Source: Phoronis australis
Lineage: Eukaryota; Phoronida; Phoronidae
Direction of reading: 5' to 3'
DNA length: 64,000 nucleotides
Assembly: GCA_002633005.1 (NCBI GenBank)
Contig: NMRA01000028.1
Coordinates: 542,183-606,182, forward strand
Within the stretch, counting starts at the first letter, position 1. Each line of letters starts with the position of its first letter. Below the pieces are notes generated by a model. That model had not been told where the DNA came from, did no database searches, and saw only the letters and a list, made by a program, of their open reading frames with translations. Positions 13,001 to 23,629 of this stretch are shown in pieces. The translations under genes and the position numbers were made by a program.

Positions 13001-16000
13001 TTAGTCAATCCCAAATTTGTTAGTGGGGGCGGCGCACCATAGGGGGCTGGGGGGGGGCTATAGCCCCCACTTTTTTTAGTGCTATGCCGAACATGGTCTC
13101 TAGGCGGTGAACCACGGGTTGCTGAGGGGGCTTTAGCCCTCCCCCACTTTTTTCAGTGCTGCTCCACCCATGTACGGGGTCATGTTTTGACTGCTGATGG
13201 TGTAAAACCATCCCAAGAGAGAATTCAGGCTATTGTTAATATGCCAGAACCAATCAATGAACAAGAACTGCAGTCAGCGTTGGGAATGATCGCATATGTG
13301 TCCAAATTTATCCCAAACTTTAGTCAGTTGAGTGCTCCATTACGACAAATGAAAAATTCAGGCTCTTGGAAGTCAGGCGAGGTAGAATCGAAAGCTTTTT
13401 CAAGTATCAAGAAAGCTTTGTGTAACTCCCCTGTATTAATATACTTAGATATCAACAAACCAATTATACACTAAGTGTTGATGCTACCACCAAGGTTTGT
13501 AAGGTTGATATTCTAGCAAATTGTATGCATGATGAAATTGCTATGGAAACATGCGATGATGTGGTGTATTGCAAAAACATGTTGTTGTACAGTAGTTAGT
13601 CAGTCCGCAATAAAGTAGTGTTCAAGTAAAGACGTCTTCTTCTCTCCTCTCTCCACAAGACATTACGAACGCATTCAGATACTTTTCTTGGTCCTGTCGG
13701 GAATCAAACCACTTACTTCCTACAACAAATTCTAGCATCCAGATTGATTGGCTAAAGAGCAATTACCTAATGTACTGGAAGATTTAGAGTTTTCTCTTAA
13801 TATTGAGGGTATGGCACAACTGGAAGTCATGTTATAATAAACCACTCTTGGTCTGTATTTCATACTTTTACATTACTGTGAAGTGAGTTAAGAAGTAATT
13901 GGGACCTAGATTATTGCTCAAGGGAAAGTATTCAAGTACATGCACTGATATAGTCAGAGAAGTTAACATTTTTTGGTTTTGTGACATATTTCCGGTGTCG
14001 GTGCCAATCAAAATAGTCTGCCTTGGATGTCGCTCAATCAGTAAAGCCAAAAGCATTAGCTTACATGGCAGATAAATCTAATATACCACAGCAGGTAAAG
14101 CGCACAATGACATTGTCGGATATCCCATATTTTGCATGCTGTTGAGAAATTTGAAGAAATGCATTTCAACAGGGGAACAAGTCCTGCGTTAATATTACAT
14201 TTTAGAGTGACTCTCCGTAGGGGAATAAATGGGTTCTGCTGTGAGTTGATTACTGTTTGTATTTATGAAAAGGGCTTGAACTTCACTGGTCGTACTTTCT
14301 AGATAAGAAAGAAATTGAAAATTGTGAACAATTTTTGGTGGTCGTAAATATAGGGTGGTCACTATCTGAAGTGATTACTATTCAAGTAACTGAATTTGTT
14401 TAGCCTACTCGAAATGAACAACAAAAAACAGAGGGTTTCAGTTACTTCTAAGGCACTCGTCCTTGTACACTATTGGCAAATTGGTCATGCCCACTTGCAA
14501 ATGATGTCATGATGTATGATGAATCTGTATACTGCACAGATTGTGTAGCGTGCAGAACAGTGAGCCAAACTCTCAGTCCACAGGAGGTGCTGATGTACAC
14601 ATAGTGCATTGGGTATGGTTTTCACTTCAGTCCTGACTAATAAACCAGTCCACTAGATTTCAGATTGGTAAGCTCATTTGTAAACTGAAGCCAAAAATGA
14701 ATGATTCGAATGAAACAACTCGTGAAAGTTGAGAGTGGGTTGAAGTTTTAGTTTTATATTGTGTAACAGAAGTGCTGTACTGACAATAAGAGCCTGTATT
14801 AGATTGCAACCAAAGTAATTGGACTAATTAACAATGAGTTAATCGACTTCACTCTGAGCATCTGGCTCCTGTTAGTTTCCTGGAATTCGGCTATTCAAAA
14901 TTTGTTCAAACTTTTTTTTCATGCTGTGTATTGAGTGCTTGGGTAAAATTTATTACTCTACCGTTATGATACTGAATTGTTAAAAGAGTTACAGTTTTCT
15001 AAATTATCACTTCATTTGTTTTAAATGCCTTCTGAGTTTTTTGTAAAAATCTTAAAAGTCCTTATTTTTTGTTACTCCTCTTGCTATAGTTGAACCTCCT
15101 AGTAACAATTCCTAACCCCGATTTAGGGAACATTACATAAAGCGTGCCATAATATCTGAAGGTATTCATATAACTCTAATCAATAGGTTTTTTACTGAGA
15201 TAGTCAGCCAAATTTAGACATTTTTCTAGGTTGCTATGCAAGATTAGTAATATCAGGAAGGTATATCTCTTCCTGGTAATAAATATTCAAGATGAAGGTA
15301 AGCCATTGTGCAGTTGTTGAATTAAGTGTACTTCAAGTAATGAACATGGATATGACTGTTTGGCTTGCATATTTCAGATGCTGATAACTTGTTGAAATGG
15401 TCTCAGAATGATGATAACATAGAATTGCGCTCATTATTTTTTAAATTTGCTGAACTGGAACAGTTGTCAGCTCAGGTACATCAACAATACACTGTGCAGG
15501 TGAGTCAATACCCTCACTGTAACCATATGTTCATATTTGTACTTATGATAATAGCAATAACATTAAAACAACAGTTCATTTCAACAAACATCGCAAGCAT
15601 GATGCCCAATAACTAGGATATAGCATTCTTCTTCAAGCAAGGAATTCCTTCAGTTTTGCTTTGTATAAAAAGTTATCAGCATGGCACTAATATTGTGATT
15701 GCCGATACCAACAGAAAATAAATAATAAATCAATTAGTTATTTTCTGTTAGTTGCGTTTCAATAATTCTCCATATTTACCTCTCATACCTTCATTTTGAC
15801 CGCTGCTATGATAATGCAATTTAAATTCTTTTTAAATCTTTTCATGAAGCAGGTTACCTTAATGCCAAGTTGCATTTGGCGACCTGCCAAAAATCTGGGT
15901 TCGCTAAATCTGAAAAACCCAGGTCATCCAGTATGGCAGTAGTTTATTATCTCCAAATCCTATATTCCTCTAATCAATATCTCAGTCAGAAACATCAGAT

Positions 16001-19000
16001 CAAGTTAGTCAGATCCATACCTAACCTTAATCTGAGTCATCAAGCTGTGGCATGCTGGTTGATGAACTCCAGATCTTCGACTTCACCGTGGGGTGCTTCT
16101 CTGTGTTTTGACTTGGACAAGTGTAATGTTTTCCCAAATCAACAGTTTTCAGTGTTGCCACATTAGATTCTCAATTCAGTGTCACTGCATTTGTGGTGAT
16201 ACGTTATTGAAGTTTCAAAGGTTCTTACTACTAACTAAGGAACATGATGAAACATTTGTAACAGTTTCTTTTCCAAAATTTCTAAATAATAGGACTTGTG
16301 TCAAGGGGGAGTATCATAGGCAGTTGACAAACCTTTAGTGTCATAAAATTGCTAAATAATAGGGCTTGTGTCATGGGGGAATATCGTAGGCACTTGACAA
16401 ACCTTTAGTGTCATTTTTAAAAGTTTAGCTGTATAATATGTGATGTTTTTGTTTTAGCTCGATTCATATCGCAAGACATACAAACAGGTTCTTAAGGTCG
16501 AACGTACTTTAGATGAACTCAGCAAGGTGTGTGAGTCGAACAGAGTTAAGGTTGACAAACTGTCCAAGGTTCACAGCCAGACAAAGAAACCATCTGAACA
16601 TCAGTTGCAAGAGATAGACAAGGTATTGTCTTGTTCACTAGTTGCAGCGTTCTCTCAAAACCTCTTTTTCAATTTCCAAAGGCTTCCAACACTGTTGAAA
16701 ATGCCCACAATTTTTCAAAACGTTGACTGGTGGTAGCTATGGTACAGAGTTTGAACATGGAACAGTGTTGATTTGGTGTTACATGTACCTTTTATGAAAA
16801 AATGTGAAAATGAAAATCTCAATTATCTGACATATTGTGTCCTAAATTGGTGATATTTACCATATTAGGTAAGCAGCATGATAACTTTATATGGAAACCA
16901 TTTTCATTTCTTAGCATCCATAATTTTTCGCAAACCTCGCATGCAGTTTTTCTCAAACCATGCATACAGTTTGTGAATTTCAAATCTCTTGTTTTTTGCA
17001 GTGAATTATGTAGTATGCAATCAGCTTAATTCACAAAAGTGAGTCAGTGAAATATTCAGTCATTGTTTGGGGGACCCCATATGCATACTAGTATCATCCT
17101 GAGTGATCAGAAAATTGAGCCTTTGGGCACTAATTCACTAAGTACTCGCTGAAACTCGTATTATCTGACCTTTCACTCGCTTTTAGCACCAAAGAACATG
17201 GTTCTTTGAGCATTGGCTTAATTTTCTAGATAAAGTCATCCATTCATTAATGGCTGGTCATGTATACACATTCACAACTAGTTTTTGAATTAAGATAATG
17301 AATTAAAAGATATTGTTGTAATCCTGGTTTATACTAAATGAAGTGCAGTGCAAGGAATGCTATTCCAAGCAACATTGGTAGAGCACAACATTTTTATAGC
17401 TGTTCAAACGGAGCCTTTTTTACTTGATCAACATTGCTTGGAATACCACTTTTTGAAGTGATATTCCTTTAGACATGATTGTGTTTTTGTTTACAGTCAT
17501 ATCTACACTTGTTGTGTGTTACGGTCAATAGGTTACGAAATGATAAGTAAAACAGTAAAACTGATGTAACATGGATCCAATCTGATTGAGAGCTTTCATC
17601 TCCGTAAGGTTAAATTGGGTTTATCTGAAGGGCTGTGGGCACGAATTAGAAGAATTATATATGAATGTAAAACTTATGCGGCAAGGAAATTGCAAACATT
17701 TTTAAGTTTGGTGAGCATGCCATCTATTGGCCATATAGGTCACGTGATGTGGCTAACAGATGGCGTGCCAACCAGACTTAAAAATCTTTTGGAATATTTA
17801 GTCTGTGTTTAGGAAGAGTCAGGCTTGTGGGAGTTACACTGCAGTTATTTGAAGTTTTGATTTATTACTTAAGAAATGATTGAAATTCATGGTTCAAATA
17901 AGATGTTTTAATTCCATGTATATTAATAAAAGTCTTGTTGTTTGGTAGGCCCTCTCAACATCTGAAGATTCAGTGGCTGCCTTGGCTGTGAAAACAGAAC
18001 AGGTGTCTATATTCAAGGTATTACCTACCATTGGTGTGACGTTCTTCCACAAATTAGAACAAAAATTATTTACAAAATTACCCTTTTTCATTTTTCAAAA
18101 GCTCACTACATGTGTTAAAAATGCTCAGAATTTCACCAGCTTTAAATTGGAATATACCACTCAGGTTGGATATATTAGACATTTGTGTACTATATGAGAA
18201 TAACCTTCATCACATGAACAAGATAGAGCTATGATAACTGAATGAGTGAGTACCCTTCACCATGTAACTTGTGGATATATCTGTACATGTAAATTTATAT
18301 GCATGTGTTTGTGCGTACAATGTATCCCTATATGTATTTTATGTACATCTACGCTATGAAGTTATCAGACATTGTTTTTCTTCAAAAGGTAAAGTGCTCT
18401 AACTAGGCTGATATTGCTTATATTGTTAGCATGCTAAAGTGCGCTGCGCTGTCCTAAACTTACTGGAGGCTGAACAAGCGCTGCACGAGAAAAGTCTGGA
18501 TATTATCAGCGCCAAGAAGCGACTACTCAGTACTCTTCTACCCAAAGATATTCCCAGGAAGGCAAACATCGACGCAAAAGGTGATGGTGACATTGCTGGT
18601 CATATGTATGCAGCATAAATCTTGTAGCTTCTGAAGCTTTGTTCTGTATTATTTGATGATGCAAACAAAATATGCAATTTGCTTGATGCATCTCCTATGT
18701 TCACCTTGTATGTATTCTGTGGACTGTGTTTCTCGACAGTCGACAATCTCAAGTTTTTCTCTGCTACGCAGTGACGCATCACTTGTGTCCCTTCTTGTTA
18801 ATGTCTAAAAATTCAGTGGGTTGGTGTTAATCCAACTACAACTGAACGCACACATTTAGAGGAGAATTGGTTGAAAATGCAGATGCTGGCGTTTAGCCAA
18901 ACGTGACTATTAAGCCAATGGATGTAGTATCTGGGGGTTCTAGTGAAATGTGAGCCAAGTCTTTCCTCTTTCATTCCACATAAATATTATGTGAAAATTA

Positions 19001-22000
19001 TTTAATTAGACTTCAGCAAAGTACAAAAGTCTCTGTCATATAACTGCAGGGATCGGATATTTTTGTAGAAATTATTTCTGAACTGTGTTGTGCTTACAAT
19101 TTCATGAAAAAAATTATGTTAAAATCTCACCAATTGCGAGTAAAAACTTTTGCCAGAATTATGTTTTTTTTTTTTAAGGGCTTCTAACATTGTTGTGAGT
19201 TCCCAGTTTTTCGAAATATTTCCTCGTGGTACAAAACCTTGACATGGTTAGGTATCTTAAAAGTTGCTGCTACGTATGTTTCATGAAAAAAATATGATTT
19301 CACGTGTCTGTCATATTTTGTCCTAAATTTGTGAGATTTTATCGTATTTAGTATGAGCACAAGACAAAATTTGTGACATTTTAGTCACACCCAAGTACTG
19401 AGTTGAGCCAAAACTGAAATTTCTAAGAAAGACTGCACCTAAAACAAATATATGGTAAAAATTCTCCAGTTAGGGCATGGAAAATTTACTGATTTTGCTC
19501 AAAGTTTGTATCATGAGAAATACGTAGGCAATATTATCCGTCCCGTAAATTCAAGAACTGTGATAAGAAAAGTTTAGTGTTGGCAGCTATTTTTTGACAA
19601 TTTTATTTCAGACTTTGCTGATACAGAATACAGTGTCTAATATTTGAGAAATATGATGAATACCATAATTGACACTGTCCCAATCCTCAGAATCAAGAAA
19701 ACAAGTTCAAATTTGGCTTGAATTTCAGTGTCCCAAATTTTAGAGACTGTCCCAAATTGGAGAATTTTTACCTTAAGTAACGGTTTCTGTGCGTAGTACA
19801 TTGGTCAATATCCACACCACTGACTCACTGTGGTTATAGAATGTATGTCAGACTAGCTTTTTTATGGTGCAATGCTTGTCATTTGCTTATCAAGTATTTG
19901 TGTGAAAATTTTCTTATCTGCAAAGCCCGGCTTTACCTCTTCTGTAACTTATGTGCAAGATGTTGAATCTCATAACTAGCATATTCTGAACTCTCAGCAA
20001 ATGGCTTACTAACAGAATGATTGCGCTATTTGAATTCATTTAAATTATTTGTTGTTGCTCTGTGTTTCACCTCACACGTGCACGTTTGCCGTTGATAGCA
20101 TGTTGTGTTGTTTGTTGTCTGCAGAGCTAGTTGAGTGCGGTAAGCTAGTATCCGATGTGGCTGCATCGTTGAACCTGTCTAGACCGATCATAACTGACCC
20201 TGCCACGCCCTCACCCACACATGAGGTTAGTAAAACCACTTCCTTGTATATCTAGTGTGCAGTTTACAAATATTCATAACACCAGTAGTTCCCCTGTTGC
20301 TGCATTAAAACAGTACCTTAGCGAGCCGATTTCTTTTTATTTAATACACCATGTTTCAATTTTTGCAGTATGATGTCTGTTTAACTGTGACATTCATAGT
20401 AACATTCAAAGTTACAATTAGAGTGTCCATATATGTAATATTAAGTCTCTCATGTGATGTTTCACATTTTCACATTCCAGGCTCAGCTATTCAGCTATCC
20501 ATTGGGGGTAACCGAACAATTATCTTCTCAGACAGGACCATAAACCTTTTGCTAAGGTGTCCAACTGGGACAGTTGTATGACTAAGAGCAGGGTTTACAA
20601 AAAGCTGCTTTTACTTTCCTTGCGTATGAAGGACACCCTCAACATTCAAAGCCTCTATGCGGATTGATTACCCCTCCAAGCCCAAAATGAGATTGTGAAA
20701 TGTAACTTCTCTGTTGAGTATTTTATGCCTTTTATTTCATTTCAGAACTCAGGATTCTTGAAAGGCTTCCTTCGAAACAATTGGAAAAATCAAAACAAGA
20801 AAAAAGTTAAGAAGCATGATGAGGTGTTTAATAAGCAGGCTGCCCTCAAAATCTTGTCAGACTGGCCCCCTGTGAAGACTACAGGTAAGGCATTGTTTTC
20901 TGTTGAAAATGATGACTACTTTTCCACTGCCCTCTGTTGGTGATTAGTAACTACACCATTCGTCTCAGTGATTGCCAATTGTGTCAGCAGGTGGTCCAAA
21001 GCTTTTAACTGACAATTGCACTCCAGTCTACTTTGTATGTAGCTAAGTGACAATTAAAGTTCTGAGTTTTATCATTACTTTGAGATGGTAATTGAAATTA
21101 TTTTATTTGGACAAATTCTGAAGTTACATTTTATACTCAACAGTTTTCCATATTGTCTGCATACCTTCATATTGACAGTTGCTTTGGCGACACGGTTTCA
21201 ATTCCTTTTAAAAGTAACGCAGATATCATTGTGATTTCCATGACGGGGATCTTCTTGTTAGCAAGCCATCAGCATGTAATCGAACTCAAAAATCTTTAAT
21301 GCCTTCTTATGTCATCCAGATTTTGATGTTACATTTGCTTTTAAGTTACTGTAAAATATAAATCCCTGCATGAATGCAAACCTGAATCAAAGCATTGCAG
21401 TTCCCACCAGCATGCTATTCTAAAAAAGGTGGATTTTCAAATGCTAAAATGTTCACAAGTTGTTTATGAAAACTTTGAACAGCATGTTCACACTGAGCAT
21501 ACGGACATACAGTTTACAGTTGCATCGATGTTATTAAATCACATTTATTAATTGTTTTGCATTAACGACTTTTGTATGACCCCAAAATATGACATGTTTC
21601 CTAAAATATAATTGATAACTCTTTAGTCGCTTCTGAGCATCTGGAATTTTTTCAAAATCTCTCCACAGTGATATGGGTAAAAAACTGTTAGCTGAGTGAC
21701 CAAGTGAGTGATCAACATACGATTGAAAGCCCTAGCATTGTCTCCTTTGGCTTCACCTCGGTCATTGTCACATTTTTGGGGTCTGACAACCAACATATTG
21801 ACCTTGGTGAAAGTCAGGAGATGTATATAGTCATGAAATTGTTCAAGTAAATGCCTCTATTGATTGAACACATCGTTAAGAAAATGCTGATTTATCTAGT
21901 GTGCTTGTAGTGTGTCTGTAATACCATGTTTCTTGCTTTTGTTCCTTGGATAAGTTTACTGAGCGTTGAGACAAAATCCCAGTAAAGACTGGTCTTCAGA

Positions 22001-22986
22001 TGAGTTTTTATGTAGTGCCCATTGTTTGTCATAAATGTTTGTCTGTATGACCATCAGAGAGGCTTATATATCAGAATGGTGTATTGAAAAATACAAGTAA
22101 TTTATATTCTTTGATGTTTTCCGTTTTCTTTTGCTGTGTAGTTGAATGTCATATCGCAGTTATAGTGATATTGTGTGATATCATACCTCAGGTGCTGAGA
22201 GTGATGATAATGACGAACATGATTATACCGAGCCCTTCAGCCACCTCAAGCCTACACCCCTACCTCGGTCAGCTGTGTGTAAGTCTGTGAGTGCAGTGGC
22301 TGGTCGTTCAGCCCCCAAGCCACTTCCAAGACCTGCCAGGTCACTGGGTGACCTCACTGAGACTAAGCATTATGATGATGCCAGAGTTAAGAGATCAACA
22401 CAGTCAGTGTGTATCAGTGAAGAGGTTTATCAAGCTAATGACTACTTGGATGTCTTGCCTCAAGAGGTCAACGATGATGAAGGTAAGGACATACTTGTGT
22501 GGATTCAATGATTTGTGAATTAATGTTCACTGATATTTAACAAGTCTCAACATATGCATTCCGTAACTTTTGAGATTTTTTGAAAATTTCTGAATAACAG
22601 TCAGAATGGTGTATCCACAGAAGCCAGGTCATCCGTTCTGGAGTAAGCTAGTTTTAATTCATGCCCATCGGAATTTTCCCCGGACTTTATCCAGTTGAAT
22701 CCAATTTTTGGAAATTTTACTGTATTTGGCCAAAATGCACAGAAATAGTAACTGTGAGATCAGCTCAACATTTAGTTTGTTAAAGATGTGCTTCCATGAC
22801 ATGTTGTTCAACAAAACAGATTCAACAAGGTAATGATGTATGTGTGGAGTAGCTGCATGACTAATGGTTGTTTCAGACTCCAGCAGCGAAGATGATGAAG
22901 AGTACATGCATCTCTTTGACATTATTCCACCCAAGAATCACAACGACACGTATGCAACACCTACAGGAGTTACAAATAATGTTTAA
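10060..22986 (+). CDS. BAR-like protein, Pil1/Lsp1- or FAM92-like, nine exons
   Basis: Nine exons join with matching phases: 10060-10240, 15378-15499, 16458-16622, 17949-18017, 18430-18580, 20125-20225, 20746-20884, 22192-22482 and 22877-22986, giving 1329 bases and 442 residues to a TAA stop. All introns are GT-AG. I chose the start at 10060 because MADHRK follows a reasonable context (GTTATGG) and the upstream open frame looks non-coding. The first half is a long charged helical region typical of a membrane-curving BAR domain. The second half is a polybasic stretch followed by an acidic, proline- and tyrosine-bearing tail. By eye the order of features (tryptophan followed by an acidic-Asn turn, an ELE-x-L-x-AQ-x-x-QY helix, a KKP break, then long helices) fits fungal eisosome Pil1/Lsp1, a cytoplasmic membrane scaffold. 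FAM92/CIBAR is the alternative. The gene structure is firm; the family is inference. Confidence 0.88.
10402..10480 (-). mobile_element. Hairpin MITE, degraded second copy
   Basis: GGACCCTGATTTAGAGAATC at the left and GGTTCTCTAAGTCAGG at the right are inverted copies around a short loop. Loop and arms match the complete element at 30362-30477 in reverse orientation. The outer parts of the arms are lost. It sits in intron 1 of the BAR-like gene. Confidence 0.6.
11132..11940 (+). pseudogene. gypsy gag and zinc knuckle, broken
   Basis: The frame at 11132-11332 reads like a metazoan gypsy gag N-terminus (SWSQWRQRFDINLIASGL, then KVNILLHLLGADG). After a stop the frame at 11434-11622 continues gag (AFVADLQHRAKGCDYGD). 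Further on, CHVCGSFGHFAN (near 11750) is a CCHC zinc knuckle of the form C-x2-C-x4-H that has lost its last cysteine. At least two stops and a frame change separate the parts. Confidence 0.65.
12000..13475 (+). pseudogene. gypsy protease, reverse transcriptase and RNase H, broken
   Basis: A retropepsin-like stretch near 12010-12110 has lost the catalytic DTGA glycine (it reads AIDTFADCNVLPL). The frame at 12359-12676 gives the reverse transcriptase fingers and the frame at 12713-13020 the palm (AFNTPFGRYRHLRLPVGL). The YxDD-type site is changed to VVMEDILIHG, so the first catalytic aspartate is missing. A 155-base GC-rich repeat interrupts the frame at about 13025-13179. It then resumes with HVLTADGVKPSQERIQAI and the connection and start of RNase H, ending at a stop at 13474. 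Non-functional. Confidence 0.7.
13025..13179. repeat. GC-rich palindromic minisatellite dimer inserted in gypsy RT
   Basis: Two head-to-tail units of about 77 bases, each with a G-run/C-run palindrome (GGGGGCTATAGCCCCC in unit 1, GGGGGCTTTAGCCCTC in unit 2) followed by ACTTTTTT-AGTGCT. The host gypsy frame reads through to the left edge and resumes at the right edge (GGTCATGTTTTGACT). The dimer was therefore inserted into a pre-existing coding sequence, with GGGG at both borders. Related blocks are at 29021-29230 and 33547-33700. Confidence 0.65.
13666..15377. other. Rest of intron 1
   Basis: AT-rich intron sequence with no supported feature. The 62-residue minus-strand frame at 13868-14056 has no support. 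Confidence 0.4.
16275..16414. repeat. Tandem duplication, 70-bp unit, two copies
   Basis: Two adjacent 70-base copies in intron 2, each running from AAAATT-CTAAATAATAGG to ACAAACCTTTAGTGTCAT, with a handful of differences. It ends just before the acceptor of exon 3. Confidence 0.8.
17699..17786. repeat. Imperfect inverted repeat in intron 3
   Basis: TTTAAGTTTGGTGAGCATGC with the following CATCT is paired with AGATGGCGTGCCAACCAGAC on the other side of a loop of about 30 bases. The arms are about 80% complementary. It could be a tiny hairpin MITE; no target duplication is evident. GCCATCT/AGATGGC at the arm tips resembles half CTCF sites, which is probably chance. Confidence 0.45.
18581..20124. 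other. Intron 5, no feature
   Basis: AT-rich intron. Short phrases such as GTCCTAAATTTGTGAGATTTTATC recur here and near 16840, suggesting very old interspersed repeats, but limits cannot be drawn. Confidence 0.4.
20125..22986 (+). other. Exons 6-9: adaptor-like disordered tail
   Basis: Residues 230-442. Exon 7 carries a polybasic run (NNWKNQNKKKVKKHDE, about 270-287) able to contact acidic lipids. Exon 8 has two proline motifs, KPTPLPRSA (329-337) and APKPLPRPAR (350-359); the second fits a class II SH3 ligand (PxxPxR). Tyrosines at about 321, 370, 389, 394 and 416 sit in acidic settings (HDYTEP, HYDDA, EVYQAND, DYLDV, EEYMHL) suited to tyrosine phosphorylation. Exon 9 starts with DSSSEDDEEY, a casein-kinase-2-like acidic serine cluster. 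The tail therefore looks like a docking region for SH3 and SH2 partners; this is inferred from short motifs alone. Confidence 0.5.
20885..22191. other. Intron 7, no feature
   Basis: Ordinary AT-rich intron between exons 7 and 8. No repeat or open frame of interest. Confidence 0.5.
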
Positions 22987-23600
22987 CAAAGCCTTGGTCA
23001 CAAATGGTGTTTCATATAAAATGGGAATTACTTGTTACTTGTTTCTGTTCTTTCTGAGCTTTGATTCAAACAGTATTGTCAGAAACATGTTGTTATTTTT
23101 GTGTTTTTTTTTATTTGTTTGACTATTTATTTATTGTTGACACTGTAATCTGATTAGGAGGAGGAAAGCAATTGTTTGAATTGAAAGTGGCATTTTCTTG
23201 CTTTAACAGGGTTAAATTGTGGTAAATTGTAAAGTAATATTGTCATGTAATGTGTACTTTTTGAGAAATTGCCATTTTTATTGTTAATTATTTTGTGTGG
23301 TGAGTGGAGTGTGAACTGTGGCTGTCCTTAATTTGCAAGATATTATGAACAGTTAGCAACTAATGTGCCACATGGTACCTGCAGCATGTATTTTTCTTTT
23401 GTATTTTGTCTGACCAGTAGTTTCCTATTTAAAGTCACTTCGATCATTTCATCCAGAATTTGTTTAGTATATAATATGCATGTATTTAAGCCCATGCACC
23501 TATATCCGAAATAATGCATTCTTTCAACAAATGCAACGTCTGTCATTTTGTTATGAGCCAGTCAACCTTCACCCATATATAATAATTATATTAAATTAAT
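22987..23600 (+). other. Probable 3' UTR and downstream flank of the BAR-like gene
   Basis: Follows the TAA stop. T-rich, no further splice sites that would extend the frame. I do not see a canonical AATAAA close to the stop, so the transcript end is undetermined. Confidence 0.35.
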
Positions 23601-23629
23601 TTTAAAATTTTACCGAGTGATTTATAAGT

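Larger units (their letters stand above)
10958..13665 (+). mobile_element. Decayed Ty3/gypsy retrotransposon in intron 1
   Basis: Two short LTRs of about 102 bases (10958-11059 and 13565-13665) share TGYATTGCAAAAACATG and the run AGTGTTCAAGTAAAGACG. Directly after the left LTR is TGGTGTCAGGAGTTGG (11060-11075), complementary to a tRNA-Leu 3' end, the expected primer-binding site. Between them lie broken gag, zinc knuckle, protease, reverse transcriptase and RNase H segments in gypsy order. No integrase is present, so the copy is internally deleted. Stops and frameshifts interrupt every domain. The element lies in the same sense as the host gene within its 5.1-kb first intron. I found no clean target duplication. 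Confidence 0.8.
10060..18580 (+). other. Exons 1-5: BAR-like helical core
   Basis: Residues 1-229. Exon 1 (1-60) holds an N-terminal segment (NKFSLGLVLPGLKKAVKNL) that could form an amphipathic helix, as N-BAR and Pil1 proteins use to insert into membranes. Exon 2 (61-101) has LLKWSQNDDN followed by ELEQLSAQVHQQY. Exon 3 (102-156) has SYRKTYKQVLKVERTLDEL and ends in a KKPSEHQLQEIDK turn-helix. Exons 4 and 5 (157-229) complete the helices with AKVRCAVLNLLEAEQALHEK and a closing LLSTLLPKDIPRK. Heptad-like spacing of Leu/Val/Ala with many charged residues supports a coiled antiparallel bundle. No enzymatic motif is present. Confidence 0.6.

Noticed and set aside
17699-17786. microRNA-like hairpin in intron 3
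   Set aside because: The arms have too many mismatches, and the symmetry fits a small transposon relic at least as well. No small-RNA data.
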